From assembly GCA_007095785.1 (NCBI GenBank), contig SFBL01000186.1, forward strand, positions 1 through 53,050: DNA of 53,050 nt. The letters are read 5' to 3'. Each line of letters starts with the position of its first letter. The first letter of the stretch is position 1. The position numbers were made by a program, and so were the translations under genes. Positions 18,343-26,429 of this stretch are shown here, piece after piece. The DNA comes from Microcystis aeruginosa Ma_SC_T_19800800_S464. Its GTDB lineage: Bacteria; Cyanobacteriota; Cyanobacteriia; Cyanobacteriales; Microcystaceae. The notes beneath the pieces are model-generated. The model was not told the origin of the DNA. It ran no database searches and saw only the letters and a list, made by a program, of their open reading frames with translations.

Positions 18343-19125
18343 TTAAGGCTTTTGACCCTGAATTAATGCCACTGCTGACTGAGACTTAGCCGCAGTCCCC
18401 TGTTTACCCTGAGATAACGCTAGACGAGCTGCTTCCTCTAAATCAGCGATCGCTTTTTCCCTGTTTCCCAATTTATAATAGGTCAAACCCCGATTGTGGT
18501 ACGCTTCGGCAAAATTAGCATTGATTTTCAGACTCTCATTGTAGTCCCTTAAAGCCATTTCCTGCTGTCCGGCTCGGTTATAGGCCAAGGCGCGATTATA
18601 GAAAATGCGATCCTGTCCTCTAGTTCCCTGTAAACTCAAAGCTTTTGTGTAATCCTCGATCGCTTCTAGGTGTTTACCTAAGTCATCCTTAGCATTACCG
18701 CGATAAATAAAGAAATCAGCAAAATTTCCGTTTAAAGCGAGCGCTTTTGTGCAATCTTCCACCGCTGCCTCGTATTTTTTCGTCAGATAATGCACATAAC
18801 AACGATTACCGAGAGCATTAACATAATTGGGGTTGATTGTCAAGGCCTGGGTATAATCTGCGATCGCTCGCTCGTACTGGCCGAGAACTAATTCCGCATA
18901 GCCGCGATTATAATAAGCATCGGCATCCTTCGGCTCTAATTGTAGAGCTTGAGTAAAATCTGCGATCGCCCCTGAGTAATCCCCTGCGGTTAAACGATCC
19001 ACACCCCGATTATAAAATTCTACAGCTTTCACGGGGTTAGCGGTAGTTTGAGAGCTTAGGGGAGAGATGGTCAGTAAAAAAGTCGCTATAGCCATAATAA
19101 TTGTCAATTTTTTCTTAATTTTCAT
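18343..19125 (-). CDS. Secreted tetratricopeptide-repeat protein
   Basis: The N-terminus MKIKKKLTIIMAIATFLLTI, followed by SPLSSQTTANP, is a good signal peptide, so the protein is probably periplasmic or lumenal. From about residue 40 there are about six TPR units of 34 residues, recognisable by AVEFYNRGVDRLTAGDYSGA, ADAYYNRGYAELVLGQYERA, VNALGNRCYVHYLTKKYEAA and FAEAYHNRGLTYYKLGNREK. TPR solenoids bind partner proteins; no catalytic domain is present. An in-frame start eight codons upstream (19149) is possible but would spoil the signal peptide. It is divergent from the cyanoP-like gene, 62 bases away. Confidence 0.8.
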   Translation of the reverse strand: MKIKKKLTIIMAIATFLLTISPLSSQTTANPVKAVEFYNRGVDRLTAGDYSGAIADFTQALQLEPKDADAYYNRGYAELVLGQYERAIADYTQALTINPNYVNALGNRCYVHYLTKKYEAAVEDCTKALALNGNFADFFIYRGNAKDDLGKHLEAIEDYTKALSLQGTRGQDRIFYNRALAYNRAGQQEMALRDYNESLKINANFAEAYHNRGLTYYKLGNREKAIADLEEAARLALSQGKQGTAAKSQSAVALIQGQKP

Positions 19126-19187
19126 AATCCGTTCACCTAAACAATTCAAGGTAAAATTAAACAGCCCTACTCACAGGTCAAAATATC

Positions 19188-19736
19188 ATGATTAAATCTC
19201 TTTTGGCGACTTTCCTCCTAATTACCACCCTCCTCTTAACTGGTTGTGCAACTCCCATCGCTGGACTGCAAGGATATACCAGTGGCAGCCAAGGCTATCA
19301 ATTTTTATATCCTAAGGGTTGGACGCAGGTGGATGTGAAAAAGGTTGCGGGAGTAGATGTGGTTTTTCATGACCTGATCGAAACTAGCGAAAATTTAAGC
19401 GTTATTATCAACCCCGTCCCCGACAATAAAACCTTAACAGATTTAGGGACACCCTCGGAAGTTGGCTATCGTCTCCTGAAAAATAACAGTCTTAACCCCA
19501 ATCTCGATAAGGAAGTAGAATTAATTCGCTCAGAATCCCATCAAATCGACGGTCAAGATTATTATATCCTCGAATATCAAGTTAAATTAGCCAACGGCCA
19601 AGAACGTCATAATCTGGCCAGCGTCACGGTTAATAATAATAAACTCTATTCTTTTAATCTTTCCACTTCCCAAAAACGTTGGACGCAAATTCAAGAACTC
19701 TTTGAAACTATCGTTGATTCTTTCTCGGTTAGTTAG
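19188..19736 (+). CDS. PsbP-like lipoprotein (CyanoP)
   Basis: 182 aa. A lipoprotein signal ends at the lipobox LLLTGC (Cys20), so the protein should be anchored in the thylakoid lumen. The mature part is a PsbP domain: GYTSGSQGYQFLYPKGWTQV, VVFHDLIETSENLSVIINPV, LGTPSEVGYRLL and YYILEYQVKLANGQERHNL, ending WTQIQELFETIVDSF. CyanoP assists early PSII assembly rather than oxygen evolution. The start ATG has AGGTC upstream. This matches the sll1418-type protein of Synechocystis as remembered. Confidence 0.88.
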   Translation: MIKSLLATFLLITTLLLTGCATPIAGLQGYTSGSQGYQFLYPKGWTQVDVKKVAGVDVVFHDLIETSENLSVIINPVPDNKTLTDLGTPSEVGYRLLKNNSLNPNLDKEVELIRSESHQIDGQDYYILEYQVKLANGQERHNLASVTVNNNKLYSFNLSTSQKRWTQIQELFETIVDSFSVS

Positions 19737-19778
19737 GGAAATAGGCAACAGGCAATAGTAAAATGTAGTAAAATGTAG

Positions 19779-19840
19779 GGTGCGTTAGACGGCAAAAATT
19801 CCTGTTTTGACTTAAAGGTAAAAATCCGTCGTAACGCACC
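19779..19840. repeat. GGTGCGTT hairpin repeat
   Basis: GGTGCGTTA (19779-19787) and TAACGCACC (19832-19840) form a perfect 9-bp inverted repeat, extended by a CGG/CCG pairing inside. The stem core matches the hairpins at 41837-41926 and 42893-42983, so this is a member or cousin of one repeat family. Confidence 0.6.
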
Positions 19841-19966
19841 ACCTATCATCAACTAGGTAGCCGGTTACAATTAAAGATAAAATACTTACTTAATCAGTAA
19901 TCAGTAATCAGTGAAAAGACAGTAGGAAACTTCTATTTAATACTGTCACTTAAAACTCAAATCTAA

Positions 19967-20043
19967 TAACTGGTAACTGATCACTGGTAACTGATCACTG
20001 GTAACTGATAACTGATAACTGATAACTGATAACTGATAACTGA
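19967..20043. repeat. Heptamer tandem repeat (TAACTGA/TAACTGG)n
   Basis: About ten consecutive 7-base units, alternating TAACTGG, TAACTGA and ATCACTGG types and ending in five pure AACTGAT units, run up to three bases before the ATG at 20046. It is a short-tandem-repeat array of the cyanobacterial STRR type and would lie in the leader of that gene. Confidence 0.85.
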
Positions 20044-20045
20044 AT

Positions 20046-20354
20046 ATGAGTAACTCGGAAGAAAATAGACTAGATAGACTCGAATCTCTTGCGGAAAACA
20101 CCCTAACAGAACTACGGGAGATTCAATCAGGACTACAGGAGATTAAATTAGGACTACAGGAAACCAATCAGGGATTAAAAGAAACTAGAGCGATCGCTAA
20201 TTCTAACGCTAAATCGATCGAAGCGTTAACTAATAGTCTTGCTGAGTCTAAAAAAGAATGGGAAAAAGACAGACGGGGACTTGATCAACTCCTAGGACAA
20301 TTAACTCGATCAAGGTCAGATTTTTATGAGGTTCAGTCATATTTTTACAATTGA
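20046..20354 (+). CDS. Coiled-coil hypothetical protein, possibly truncated by a stop codon
   Basis: 102 aa, entirely helical and heptad-rich (RLDRLESLAENTLTELREIQ, then three related SGLQEIK/LGLQETN/QGLKETR repeats), so it should form a coiled coil. No enzyme domain. After the TGA at 20352-20354 the same frame stays open for 25 more codons (FDNEERQYRMVEILDRYLPP...) to a TAG, so the gene may carry a nonsense mutation. The heptamer repeat array abuts its start, and no clear ribosome-binding site remains. Confidence 0.5.
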   Translation: MSNSEENRLDRLESLAENTLTELREIQSGLQEIKLGLQETNQGLKETRAIANSNAKSIEALTNSLAESKKEWEKDRRGLDQLLGQLTRSRSDFYEVQSYFYN

Positions 20355-20464
20355 TTTGACAATGAAGAAAGACAATACCGCATGGTTGAGATTTTAGATC
20401 GTTATTTACCCCCCGAAAATTCTGCCAATTCTTAGCAGAAATAGCTACAAAACCGATAACTGAT

Positions 20465-20529
20465 GGTGGGTTACGGTAAATAGATAAATCAATAATTAAG
20501 TCTCATAATTTGTCATTGCCTAACCCACC
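20465..20529. repeat. GGTGGGTTA inverted repeat
   Basis: GGTGGGTTA (20465-20473) and TAACCCACC (20521-20529) are perfect complements. Structure and motif resemble the GGTGCGTT hairpins elsewhere in the window. It lies 34 bases upstream of the maf gene. Confidence 0.5.
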
Positions 20530-20563
20530 CTACCTAACTTTTTTCCTTTTTTCTTGAAAACTT

Positions 20564-21151
20564 ATGTCAATTCCCTTGATTCTTGCTTCCGCTTCTCCTG
20601 CGCGCAAAAAACTATTACAAATGGTGGGAATCGATCCGATTGTGCGAGTGAGTAACTTTGATGAATCGACAATTAACGCTGATGATACTCTCCATCTTGT
20701 CCAAACTTTAGCCCAATGTAAAGCGCAAACGATCGCCCCTAAATTTGATACAGGATTAATTCTTGGTTGCGATTCCGTCTTAGAAGTAGCGGGGGAAGTC
20801 TATGGCAAACCCAAGGATAAATCAGAAGCGATCGAGCGTTGGCAAAAAATGCGCGGTCAGGTGGGTACACTCTATACAGGTCATGCTTTAATCGATCGAG
20901 TTAATAATCAAACTTTGACTCGTTGTGGGATCACTAAAGTTCACTTTGCCAATATCAGTGATGAAACAATTATTGCCTACGTTGACACCGAAGAACCCCT
21001 CAAATGTGCCGGCTGTTTTGCCCTAGAAGGAAAGGGGGGTCTATTCGTGGAAAGATTAGAGGGATGTCACAGTAATGTTATCGGTTTAAGTTTGCCCCTA
21101 TTTAGGCAGATGTTAACGGATTTTGGCTACCAAATCACTGACTTTTGGTGA
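20564..21151 (+). CDS. Maf family nucleoside triphosphate pyrophosphatase
   Basis: House-cleaning enzyme that hydrolyses non-canonical or modified nucleoside triphosphates. The N-terminal Maf motif reads [18 protein letters not shown], and [20 protein letters not shown] and LYTGHALI are the other conserved blocks. 195 aa is normal. Whether it prefers dTTP/UTP or modified pyrimidines cannot be told from sequence alone. Start ATG 20564. Confidence 0.92.
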   Translation: MSIPLILASASPARKKLLQMVGIDPIVRVSNFDESTINADDTLHLVQTLAQCKAQTIAPKFDTGLILGCDSVLEVAGEVYGKPKDKSEAIERWQKMRGQVGTLYTGHALIDRVNNQTLTRCGITKVHFANISDETIIAYVDTEEPLKCAGCFALEGKGGLFVERLEGCHSNVIGLSLPLFRQMLTDFGYQITDFW

Positions 21152-21326
21152 TCTTTTTGCTGATAATTTCCCCAAATTTATTGGCAAAAAGGCTTGACAA
21201 ATTCTCAGATTTGCGTTAACCTTTTATTATAATGGGAATCCGTGTCGCCCTGCGAACCCCTCTTTTTTCTATGCGATAGCCCCAAAATTTTTAACCCTTT
21301 CCTTTTCACTTTTTCCCGAAAAAACT

Positions 21327-21920
21327 ATGTCTTGCTTGCGCGTGGGAATTGCCGGTCCGGTGGGTTCAGGAAAAACAGCCCTGCTCGATGCCCTGTGTAA
21401 AAATTTGCGGGATCAATATCCGATCGCCGTAGTCACCAATGACATTTATACTCAAGAAGATGCCCAATTTTTAGTGAGATCGCAAGCTTTAGCCCCGGAA
21501 AGAATTTTAGGAGTAGAAACGGGAGGATGTCCCCATACAGCTATTCGCGAGGATGCCTCAATTAACTTAGTTGCCATTGAACAGTTAGAGAGAAAATTTG
21601 CTAACTTAAAGCTAATTTTTCTGGAAAGTGGTGGCGACAACTTAGCGGCAACCTTTAGCCCGGAATTAGTAGATTTAACCATCTATGTGATTGACGTGGC
21701 AGCCGGGGATAAAATCCCTCGCAAAGGAGGACCGGGTATCACCAAATCGGATTTATTGGTAATCAATAAAATAGATTTAGCCCCGATGGTGGGGGCAGAT
21801 TTAGGAGTGATGGATAGAGATGCCAAAAAAATGCGCGGAGATAAACCATTTATCTTCACCAACTTAAAAACACGGGAAGGATTAGAGCGAGTGATTGCCT
21901 TTATTGAAAAGAATTTATAA
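21327..21920 (+). CDS. ureG: Urease accessory GTPase UreG
   Basis: SIMIBI-class GTPase that delivers nickel to urease together with UreD, UreF and UreE. P-loop [11 protein letters not shown] at 10-20, the nickel-binding-region [17 protein letters not shown] with its Cys-Pro-His, [17 protein letters not shown], and NKIDLAP for guanine recognition. 197 aa is normal. No other ure gene is adjacent, so the urease set is scattered, as is common in cyanobacteria. A TATAAT at 21228-21233 about 90 bases upstream may be its -10 box, but the nearest TTGACA lies 28 bases from it, too far for a standard promoter. Confidence 0.96.
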   Translation: MSCLRVGIAGPVGSGKTALLDALCKNLRDQYPIAVVTNDIYTQEDAQFLVRSQALAPERILGVETGGCPHTAIREDASINLVAIEQLERKFANLKLIFLESGGDNLAATFSPELVDLTIYVIDVAAGDKIPRKGGPGITKSDLLVINKIDLAPMVGADLGVMDRDAKKMRGDKPFIFTNLKTREGLERVIAFIEKNL

Positions 21921-21930
21921 TAAACTATTA

Positions 21931-22665
21931 CTAGGAATAAAAAAGAGAGCGCCAGAAAAATTTAGGTAAAGCTAACATTCTTTTCCAGCGCCAAGGTTCC
22001 TGATAAAGTCGGTATAACCACTCTAAATTATTGTCACAGAAAAAGCGAGGGGCGCGGATTTTTGTACCGGACCAGATATCAAAACTACCCCCCACACCTA
22101 CCCAGATAGCTTGGGGACAGAGATAGCGATGTTCCCTAATCCAATATTCTTGTCGGGGTACTCCCAAACCAACTAAAATTAACCGCGGTTGTTGATCTTT
22201 TAACACCTCAATCCAATCGGACATTTCCTCGGAGGATAGATAACCGTGGTTAGTCAGAATACGGATATTAGGTATCTTTTTTTGCCAATTACTTGCCGCT
22301 TGTTCCGTAATCCCCGGGTTACCACCAAAAAAAGCAATAGGAAAACTCTCTCCCTGCATTCCTAACTCAGTAATTAAGGATTCTGATAATTCAATACCGG
22401 GGCAGCGGGTTTGTTTTTTGCCCCTTAATTTTAAGTAAATAACAATCCCAGCGCCGTCGGGAATAACTAAATCTGCTTCCCGAATAACTTGTGCCACTTT
22501 GACATCATTTTCCCCTAACATGGCCATTTCTGCATTAAGAGTGACAACGTGGGAACCAAAACCTTGATAGACGCGATCAATTAACCAACGACTGTAGTTA
22601 TCGAGGAGATGAACTGGTAAACCGAGAACTGAATATTTAGGGGGAGTTTCTAGCATATAAGTCAT
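21931..22665 (-). CDS. WecG/TagA/CpsF family glycosyltransferase
   Basis: Adds an N-acetylhexosamine-type sugar to a lipid-linked intermediate in surface polysaccharide synthesis. 244 aa. Family marks: VVTLNAEMAMLGENDVKVAQ, then VIPDGAGIVIYLKLRG with the catalytic Asp, RCPGIEL, FFGGNPGITEQA and LVGLGVPRQEYWI with the GxxGVG-like C-terminal GVGGSFDIWSG. It is convergent with ureG, 10 bases apart, and 6 bases downstream of the ABC binding protein on the same strand, so probably cotranscribed with it. Confidence 0.9.
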   Translation of the reverse strand: MTYMLETPPKYSVLGLPVHLLDNYSRWLIDRVYQGFGSHVVTLNAEMAMLGENDVKVAQVIREADLVIPDGAGIVIYLKLRGKKQTRCPGIELSESLITELGMQGESFPIAFFGGNPGITEQAASNWQKKIPNIRILTNHGYLSSEEMSDWIEVLKDQQPRLILVGLGVPRQEYWIREHRYLCPQAIWVGVGGSFDIWSGTKIRAPRFFCDNNLEWLYRLYQEPWRWKRMLALPKFFWRSLFYS

Positions 22666-22671
22666 CTTGAT

Positions 22672-24099
22672 TTAGTTGTCATTTGATCGAGAAATTGGCA
22701 CAAAATCCACCCCAAAACTAGAACGAGAACCGGGTTGAACTACCACTAATTGCACGGATTTATTGCGATCGCCAGATGGTAAAAATCGCACTGGATTAGT
22801 TGCCCCAGGCACAGAAAAATTACTGCTTCTTAACGCCTGTTGAACTCCCTCTCGGCTAGATTCTGCCTTAATTCCAGCGATTAAAGCCTGGGTAGCGTCA
22901 TAGGCGGTAGCAGTGCGCCAATTTACGTCTCCTTGCCACAATTGGCGGGAATTATTGACAAAAGGACTATTCGGATTAGCCCCTAAATGCCAAGCGACAG
23001 CGACAATCATGCCAAGGGCATTTTTTCCGCCTACATCCAGAGTTTTGGGGCTATAAACGTCATCACCCGCCACAATCGGTAATTTTTGACCATTGATTTG
23101 AACCACCTGCAAAGCCTCATCTAGGGTACCACTATCCCCAAGAAGGGCGATTAGATTTGCTCCCTCCTGTTGAGCTTGTTGGAGGCTTTTAGAAGGGGTA
23201 AAAGTCAGGGAAGATAGATCAAATTCACTCACCACTTGACCTCCTCCTAATCCTAAAGCGGTGATAAATTCAGATTTTAGGGATTGACTATAATTACTTT
23301 GGGAGTTAAAAAATACCACTGCCTTGACGTTAGGAATTTTTTGCAAGCTAGATTCAGCTAATGCCCGTGCTGCCACAAAATCACTGGGAACAGAACGAAA
23401 GATATAGTCACCAAAATTGGAGAGTTTAACTGAGGTACTGATGGGGGAAATCATTACTAATCCTGCTTTTTGATAGATAGCAGCTGCGGCTAAAGAGGTA
23501 TCACTGCTAGTGTGTCCTACTACTCCTAAAATGCTGTTATCAGCCGCTAATTTTTGGGCAATTTGAGCGGCAATTTCGGGATTATCAGCATCATCAGCAA
23601 TGAGAACTTTTAAAGGAGTGCCATTAATTCCCCCAGTTTGATTGATTTGATTTTGAGATTGGGCAACTCCTCGTAAAACTTCTAGGGCGGTGTTGACATT
23701 GCTCCTAATTGGCACGGAAACGGCGATGGTATGGGACTTAGCTTCACCAATACGGGCGTTATTTAAGTAGATGAGAGCTTCGGGATCATTTTGATTAGCT
23801 CGCAGGGATTTTTCTAGGAGGTAAACTGCTTGCTGAAAGTCTCCTTTTCCCAGTGCCTGTATAGCAGCTTGTTTGTCAGAAGAAGCCCCTTCAACTATTA
23901 ATAAGTTTTCCCCCTGACTAAATTTTGCTTGTGCCGATACCGATTTTTGCTCCCGTGATATTTTCTCGATTTCAGAAAGATTGGTTGGGGTATTTTTTCC
24001 TTGAAAACGATTGTATAACCACCAACTACCAGCCCCAAAAAATATTAGGGTAATCAGCAGGGATAAAAGCAGGGTAACTGTATCATTTTTCTGGCTCAT
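22672..24099 (-). CDS. ABC transporter substrate-binding protein, branched-chain amino acid type, with N-terminal anchor
   Basis: 475 aa. An N-terminal membrane helix (VTLLLSLLITLIFFGAGSWW) tethers the protein, probably facing the periplasm. A TPR-like pair follows (IQALGKGDFQQAVYLLEKSL, NDPEALIYLNNARIGE), then a type I periplasmic-binding fold from about 125 to the end (IAVSVPIRSNVNTALEVLRG, VLIADDADNPEIAAQIAQKL, VVGHTSSDTSLAAAAIYQKA). Such proteins bind amino acids or amides for uptake or act as sensors. No permease or ATPase gene is adjacent, so a sensory or orphan role is possible. Confidence 0.85.
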   Translation of the reverse strand: MSQKNDTVTLLLSLLITLIFFGAGSWWLYNRFQGKNTPTNLSEIEKISREQKSVSAQAKFSQGENLLIVEGASSDKQAAIQALGKGDFQQAVYLLEKSLRANQNDPEALIYLNNARIGEAKSHTIAVSVPIRSNVNTALEVLRGVAQSQNQINQTGGINGTPLKVLIADDADNPEIAAQIAQKLAADNSILGVVGHTSSDTSLAAAAIYQKAGLVMISPISTSVKLSNFGDYIFRSVPSDFVAARALAESSLQKIPNVKAVVFFNSQSNYSQSLKSEFITALGLGGGQVVSEFDLSSLTFTPSKSLQQAQQEGANLIALLGDSGTLDEALQVVQINGQKLPIVAGDDVYSPKTLDVGGKNALGMIVAVAWHLGANPNSPFVNNSRQLWQGDVNWRTATAYDATQALIAGIKAESSREGVQQALRSSNFSVPGATNPVRFLPSGDRNKSVQLVVVQPGSRSSFGVDFVPISRSNDN

Positions 24100-24163
24100 G
24101 GGCTGATCAACTAAGATTAAATTAATGGTTTAATCGAGATTGATAGTTAATAAAAGCACCAAT

Positions 24164-24250
24164 TCAATTCTGAATTGCACAAATATCCGATCTACCTTGA
24201 TAGAATACCTCATTTGGGGTCTGATAGTCAAGACATTGTTTAAATGTGTC
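24164..24250 (-). pseudogene. Transposase C-terminal remnant (rve/DDE integrase type)
   Basis: Read on the minus strand, 28 codons ending in TGA give DTFKQCLDYQTPNEVFYQGR and then SDICAIQN. The LDYQTPNEVF segment is typical of the C-terminus of IS3/IS30-type integrase-like transposases. A stop lies just upstream in frame and no other transposase sequence is visible, so this is a short relic between the ABC binding protein and the radical SAM gene. Confidence 0.6.
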
Positions 24251-24269
24251 TTAGCTTATTAGCGATACT

Positions 24270-25871
24270 TTACCTTTTTGTTTGGGAATCTTCTAAATGT
24301 TTTACTAAAACATTTGAGGATAAAGGACCGTGTAAATGACTCCAGGGTAAAACCTGTTCTAAACGCCATTGCTGATGGACGTAATAATCTAGAGGGGGAA
24401 TTTGTCCTTTTAGTTCCTTAAAAGCCCGTTTATAACTGCCTAAAGAATCACCGTAACCACGGGTTAATTCTAACAGGGAAGTTAAGCGGCGATCGCCTCT
24501 AGATAAGAGGGCTTGAATTACTGACCAATTATAACTCTCTGGTCGAAATTCTATGCCCTGTTTACCTAATTGTTTCTCTAGATATTTTAATCTTTTTTCG
24601 GCCATTTTATTAACTCCAAACCACTGAAAAGGAGTATGGGATTTAGGCACAAAGGTGCTGCAACCGAAAGAAATTCGCAGTCCAGAGGCGGCTTTTTTTA
24701 ATGCTATTAACATTTCCACAGTTGCCGCTATATCTTCGGTTTCTTCTCCCGGTATTCCCACCATACCATAGAGTTTTATCCCTTTTAAACCGCCCGCTTT
24801 AGCATTAATGGCAGCTTGGATAATTTCATCATTGGCTAACTTTTTGTTGATAATTTCCCGTAGGCGATCGGAACCACTTTCTACGGCAATAGTAATTGAT
24901 TTGCTGTCTCTTAGGGATAAAATTCTGGCTAATTTTTCCGTGACAGTATTAGTTCTAACTGAAGCGATCGAGAGTCTAACTCCCTCAAATCTTGGTTGAA
25001 AAAGATAATCGAGTAAGGTTTCAAATTCGGGATGTTGACTGACGGAAGCACCTAATAAACCAAGGCGATCGGTCACTTTTAAACCTTTTTCAATGGCAGG
25101 AATTAAAGATTCTAAACTAGCGGTACGAAAGGGTAAAGTTAGATAACTAGCTAAACAAAAACGGCACATTTCTGGACAACTTCGCACCACCTCTACCATA
25201 TAAATATTCTCCCATGCCGCTTGTTTTGTTACCACCGTAGAAGCTGAAAGGGTATTACTGCGATAGGTTTGTTTACTAACAAAGGCAGGAACATTATTAT
25301 CTATGGGTAGAATTGCTGTAATTTCCCCATCGGGACTATCATAATTAACGGTGTATAAACTAGGAACATACACCCCCGGAACCTGGGCAAAATGACGGAG
25401 TTTTGTCGGGCGATCAGCGTTTCTCACCTCTTGATAGGCATTAATAAAATCAGCAATTAAATTTTCACCATCTCCCAATAAAATTACATCAAAAAAAGCG
25501 GCAAAAGGTTCGGGATTAGCGGTTAAAACTGGTCCACCCCCAAAAATTATCGCCTGCTGATCTTGCCGTTGATGACTGTGACAGGGAATTTCTAAAGATT
25601 CTAACAGCGAGAGGATATTAACATAGTCTAATTCCCAGGAAAAGGAAAAGCCAACTAATTCGGGATAGCGGGGTAAAGATTCTTGAAAATCCGTAAATAA
25701 ACGACTAACTTGTATATCTGATCGCAGGGCTAAAGTTGCCCAAACAATTTGATAACCTAAACTGGTTATACCCACGGAATACTGATTAGGGAAAGCAAAA
25801 ATAGTTCTAAGGGCATCACTGTTAGGTATTGCGGGAGTAAAGAGGAGTTTTTCGTCTTGTAAGATGGTCAT
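24270..25871 (-). CDS. B12-binding-domain radical SAM protein (TIGR03960-like)
   Basis: 533 aa. The N-terminal half has a cobalamin-binding-like region (VGFSFSWELDYVNILSLLES, AIIFGGGPVLTANPEPFAAF, DVILLGDGENLIADF). The radical SAM cluster motif is C-P-E-M-C-R-F-C in VEVVRSCPEMCRFCLASYLT near residue 235. The TIM-barrel continues with GLLGASVSQHPEF, ITIAVESGSDRLREIINKKL and IKLYGMVGIPGEE. The family is widespread in cyanobacteria; the substrate is not established. The start is the ATG at 25871, immediately followed upstream by a CAGTTAT repeat array. Confidence 0.85.
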   Translation of the reverse strand: MTILQDEKLLFTPAIPNSDALRTIFAFPNQYSVGITSLGYQIVWATLALRSDIQVSRLFTDFQESLPRYPELVGFSFSWELDYVNILSLLESLEIPCHSHQRQDQQAIIFGGGPVLTANPEPFAAFFDVILLGDGENLIADFINAYQEVRNADRPTKLRHFAQVPGVYVPSLYTVNYDSPDGEITAILPIDNNVPAFVSKQTYRSNTLSASTVVTKQAAWENIYMVEVVRSCPEMCRFCLASYLTLPFRTASLESLIPAIEKGLKVTDRLGLLGASVSQHPEFETLLDYLFQPRFEGVRLSIASVRTNTVTEKLARILSLRDSKSITIAVESGSDRLREIINKKLANDEIIQAAINAKAGGLKGIKLYGMVGIPGEETEDIAATVEMLIALKKAASGLRISFGCSTFVPKSHTPFQWFGVNKMAEKRLKYLEKQLGKQGIEFRPESYNWSVIQALLSRGDRRLTSLLELTRGYGDSLGSYKRAFKELKGQIPPLDYYVHQQWRLEQVLPWSHLHGPLSSNVLVKHLEDSQTKR

Positions 25872-26252
25872 TTCAGTTATCAGTTATCAGTTATCAGTTA
25901 TCAGTTATCATTATCTTAAAATCAGAAAGATTTTAATTTCATTCTTTTGCTAGGGGAGGCTTGTTACCTCCTGTTTTTGGTCATATATAAGTTTAATTTA
26001 ATCTGGAGGTGAAGGAGGGGAAAATATATCAATATACAGTTCTATGATCATATCTCAGGTTATGCTTCTAGGGAGTCGGAGGTCAAGAACAAATTCAAGC
26101 TATACTTCCTCCCTAGGGATAGCTATTGTATTTACAGGAGATTTTCTCTTATATCCTAGCAATTTTCACAGCTTAACTAGGTGTCGGTTTTATTCCTGAG
26201 CGCTGCTTTCAAGCAAATCTTGATCTCCTTAACCCCAACCAGAACGAAATCT
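25872..26252. repeat. Gene-poor gap with heptamer array (CAGTTAT)n at 25874-25910
   Basis: Five 7-base CAGTTAT units sit directly against the start codon of the radical SAM gene on the minus strand. The remaining sequence to 26252 shows no convincing gene or structure; it should hold the divergent promoters of the radical SAM gene and the AtzG-like gene. Confidence 0.7.
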
Positions 26253-26429
26253 ATGAATAATCCAGAAGAATACGTTATAATCATGGCGAAAATCCTAGAT
26301 TTAACCATTGCCGATCGCTATTTAAATTCTGTGGTTGAAAACTGGCAACGCTTGCAAGAAATCGCCAGTTTAGTGACAGAATTTCCCTTAGAGGATGACG
26401 GGGAAAGCGCCCTCAGCTTTGAACCATGA
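26253..26429 (+). CDS. AtzG-like small subunit (DUF4089)
   Basis: 58-aa protein beginning MNNPEEYVIIMAKILDLTIA and continuing VENWQRLQEIASLVTEFPLE. The F/W-x-R-(I/L)-x-x-(I/L)-A-x-L-V-x-(E/D)-FPL pattern and acidic end match AtzG/DUF4089 proteins, which fold like GatC and wrap around the amidase AtzE. The stop overlaps the start of the amidase gene (ATGA at 26426-26429), a sign of translational coupling. I place the start at ATG 26253; a longer frame from 26181 lacks family support. Confidence 0.7.
   Translation: MNNPEEYVIIMAKILDLTIADRYLNSVVENWQRLQEIASLVTEFPLEDDGESALSFEP

Noticed and set aside
21194-21233. TTGACA plus TATAAT as a ureG promoter
   Set aside because: The boxes are 28 bases apart, far beyond the usual 16-18, so only the TATAAT is kept as a weak hint.
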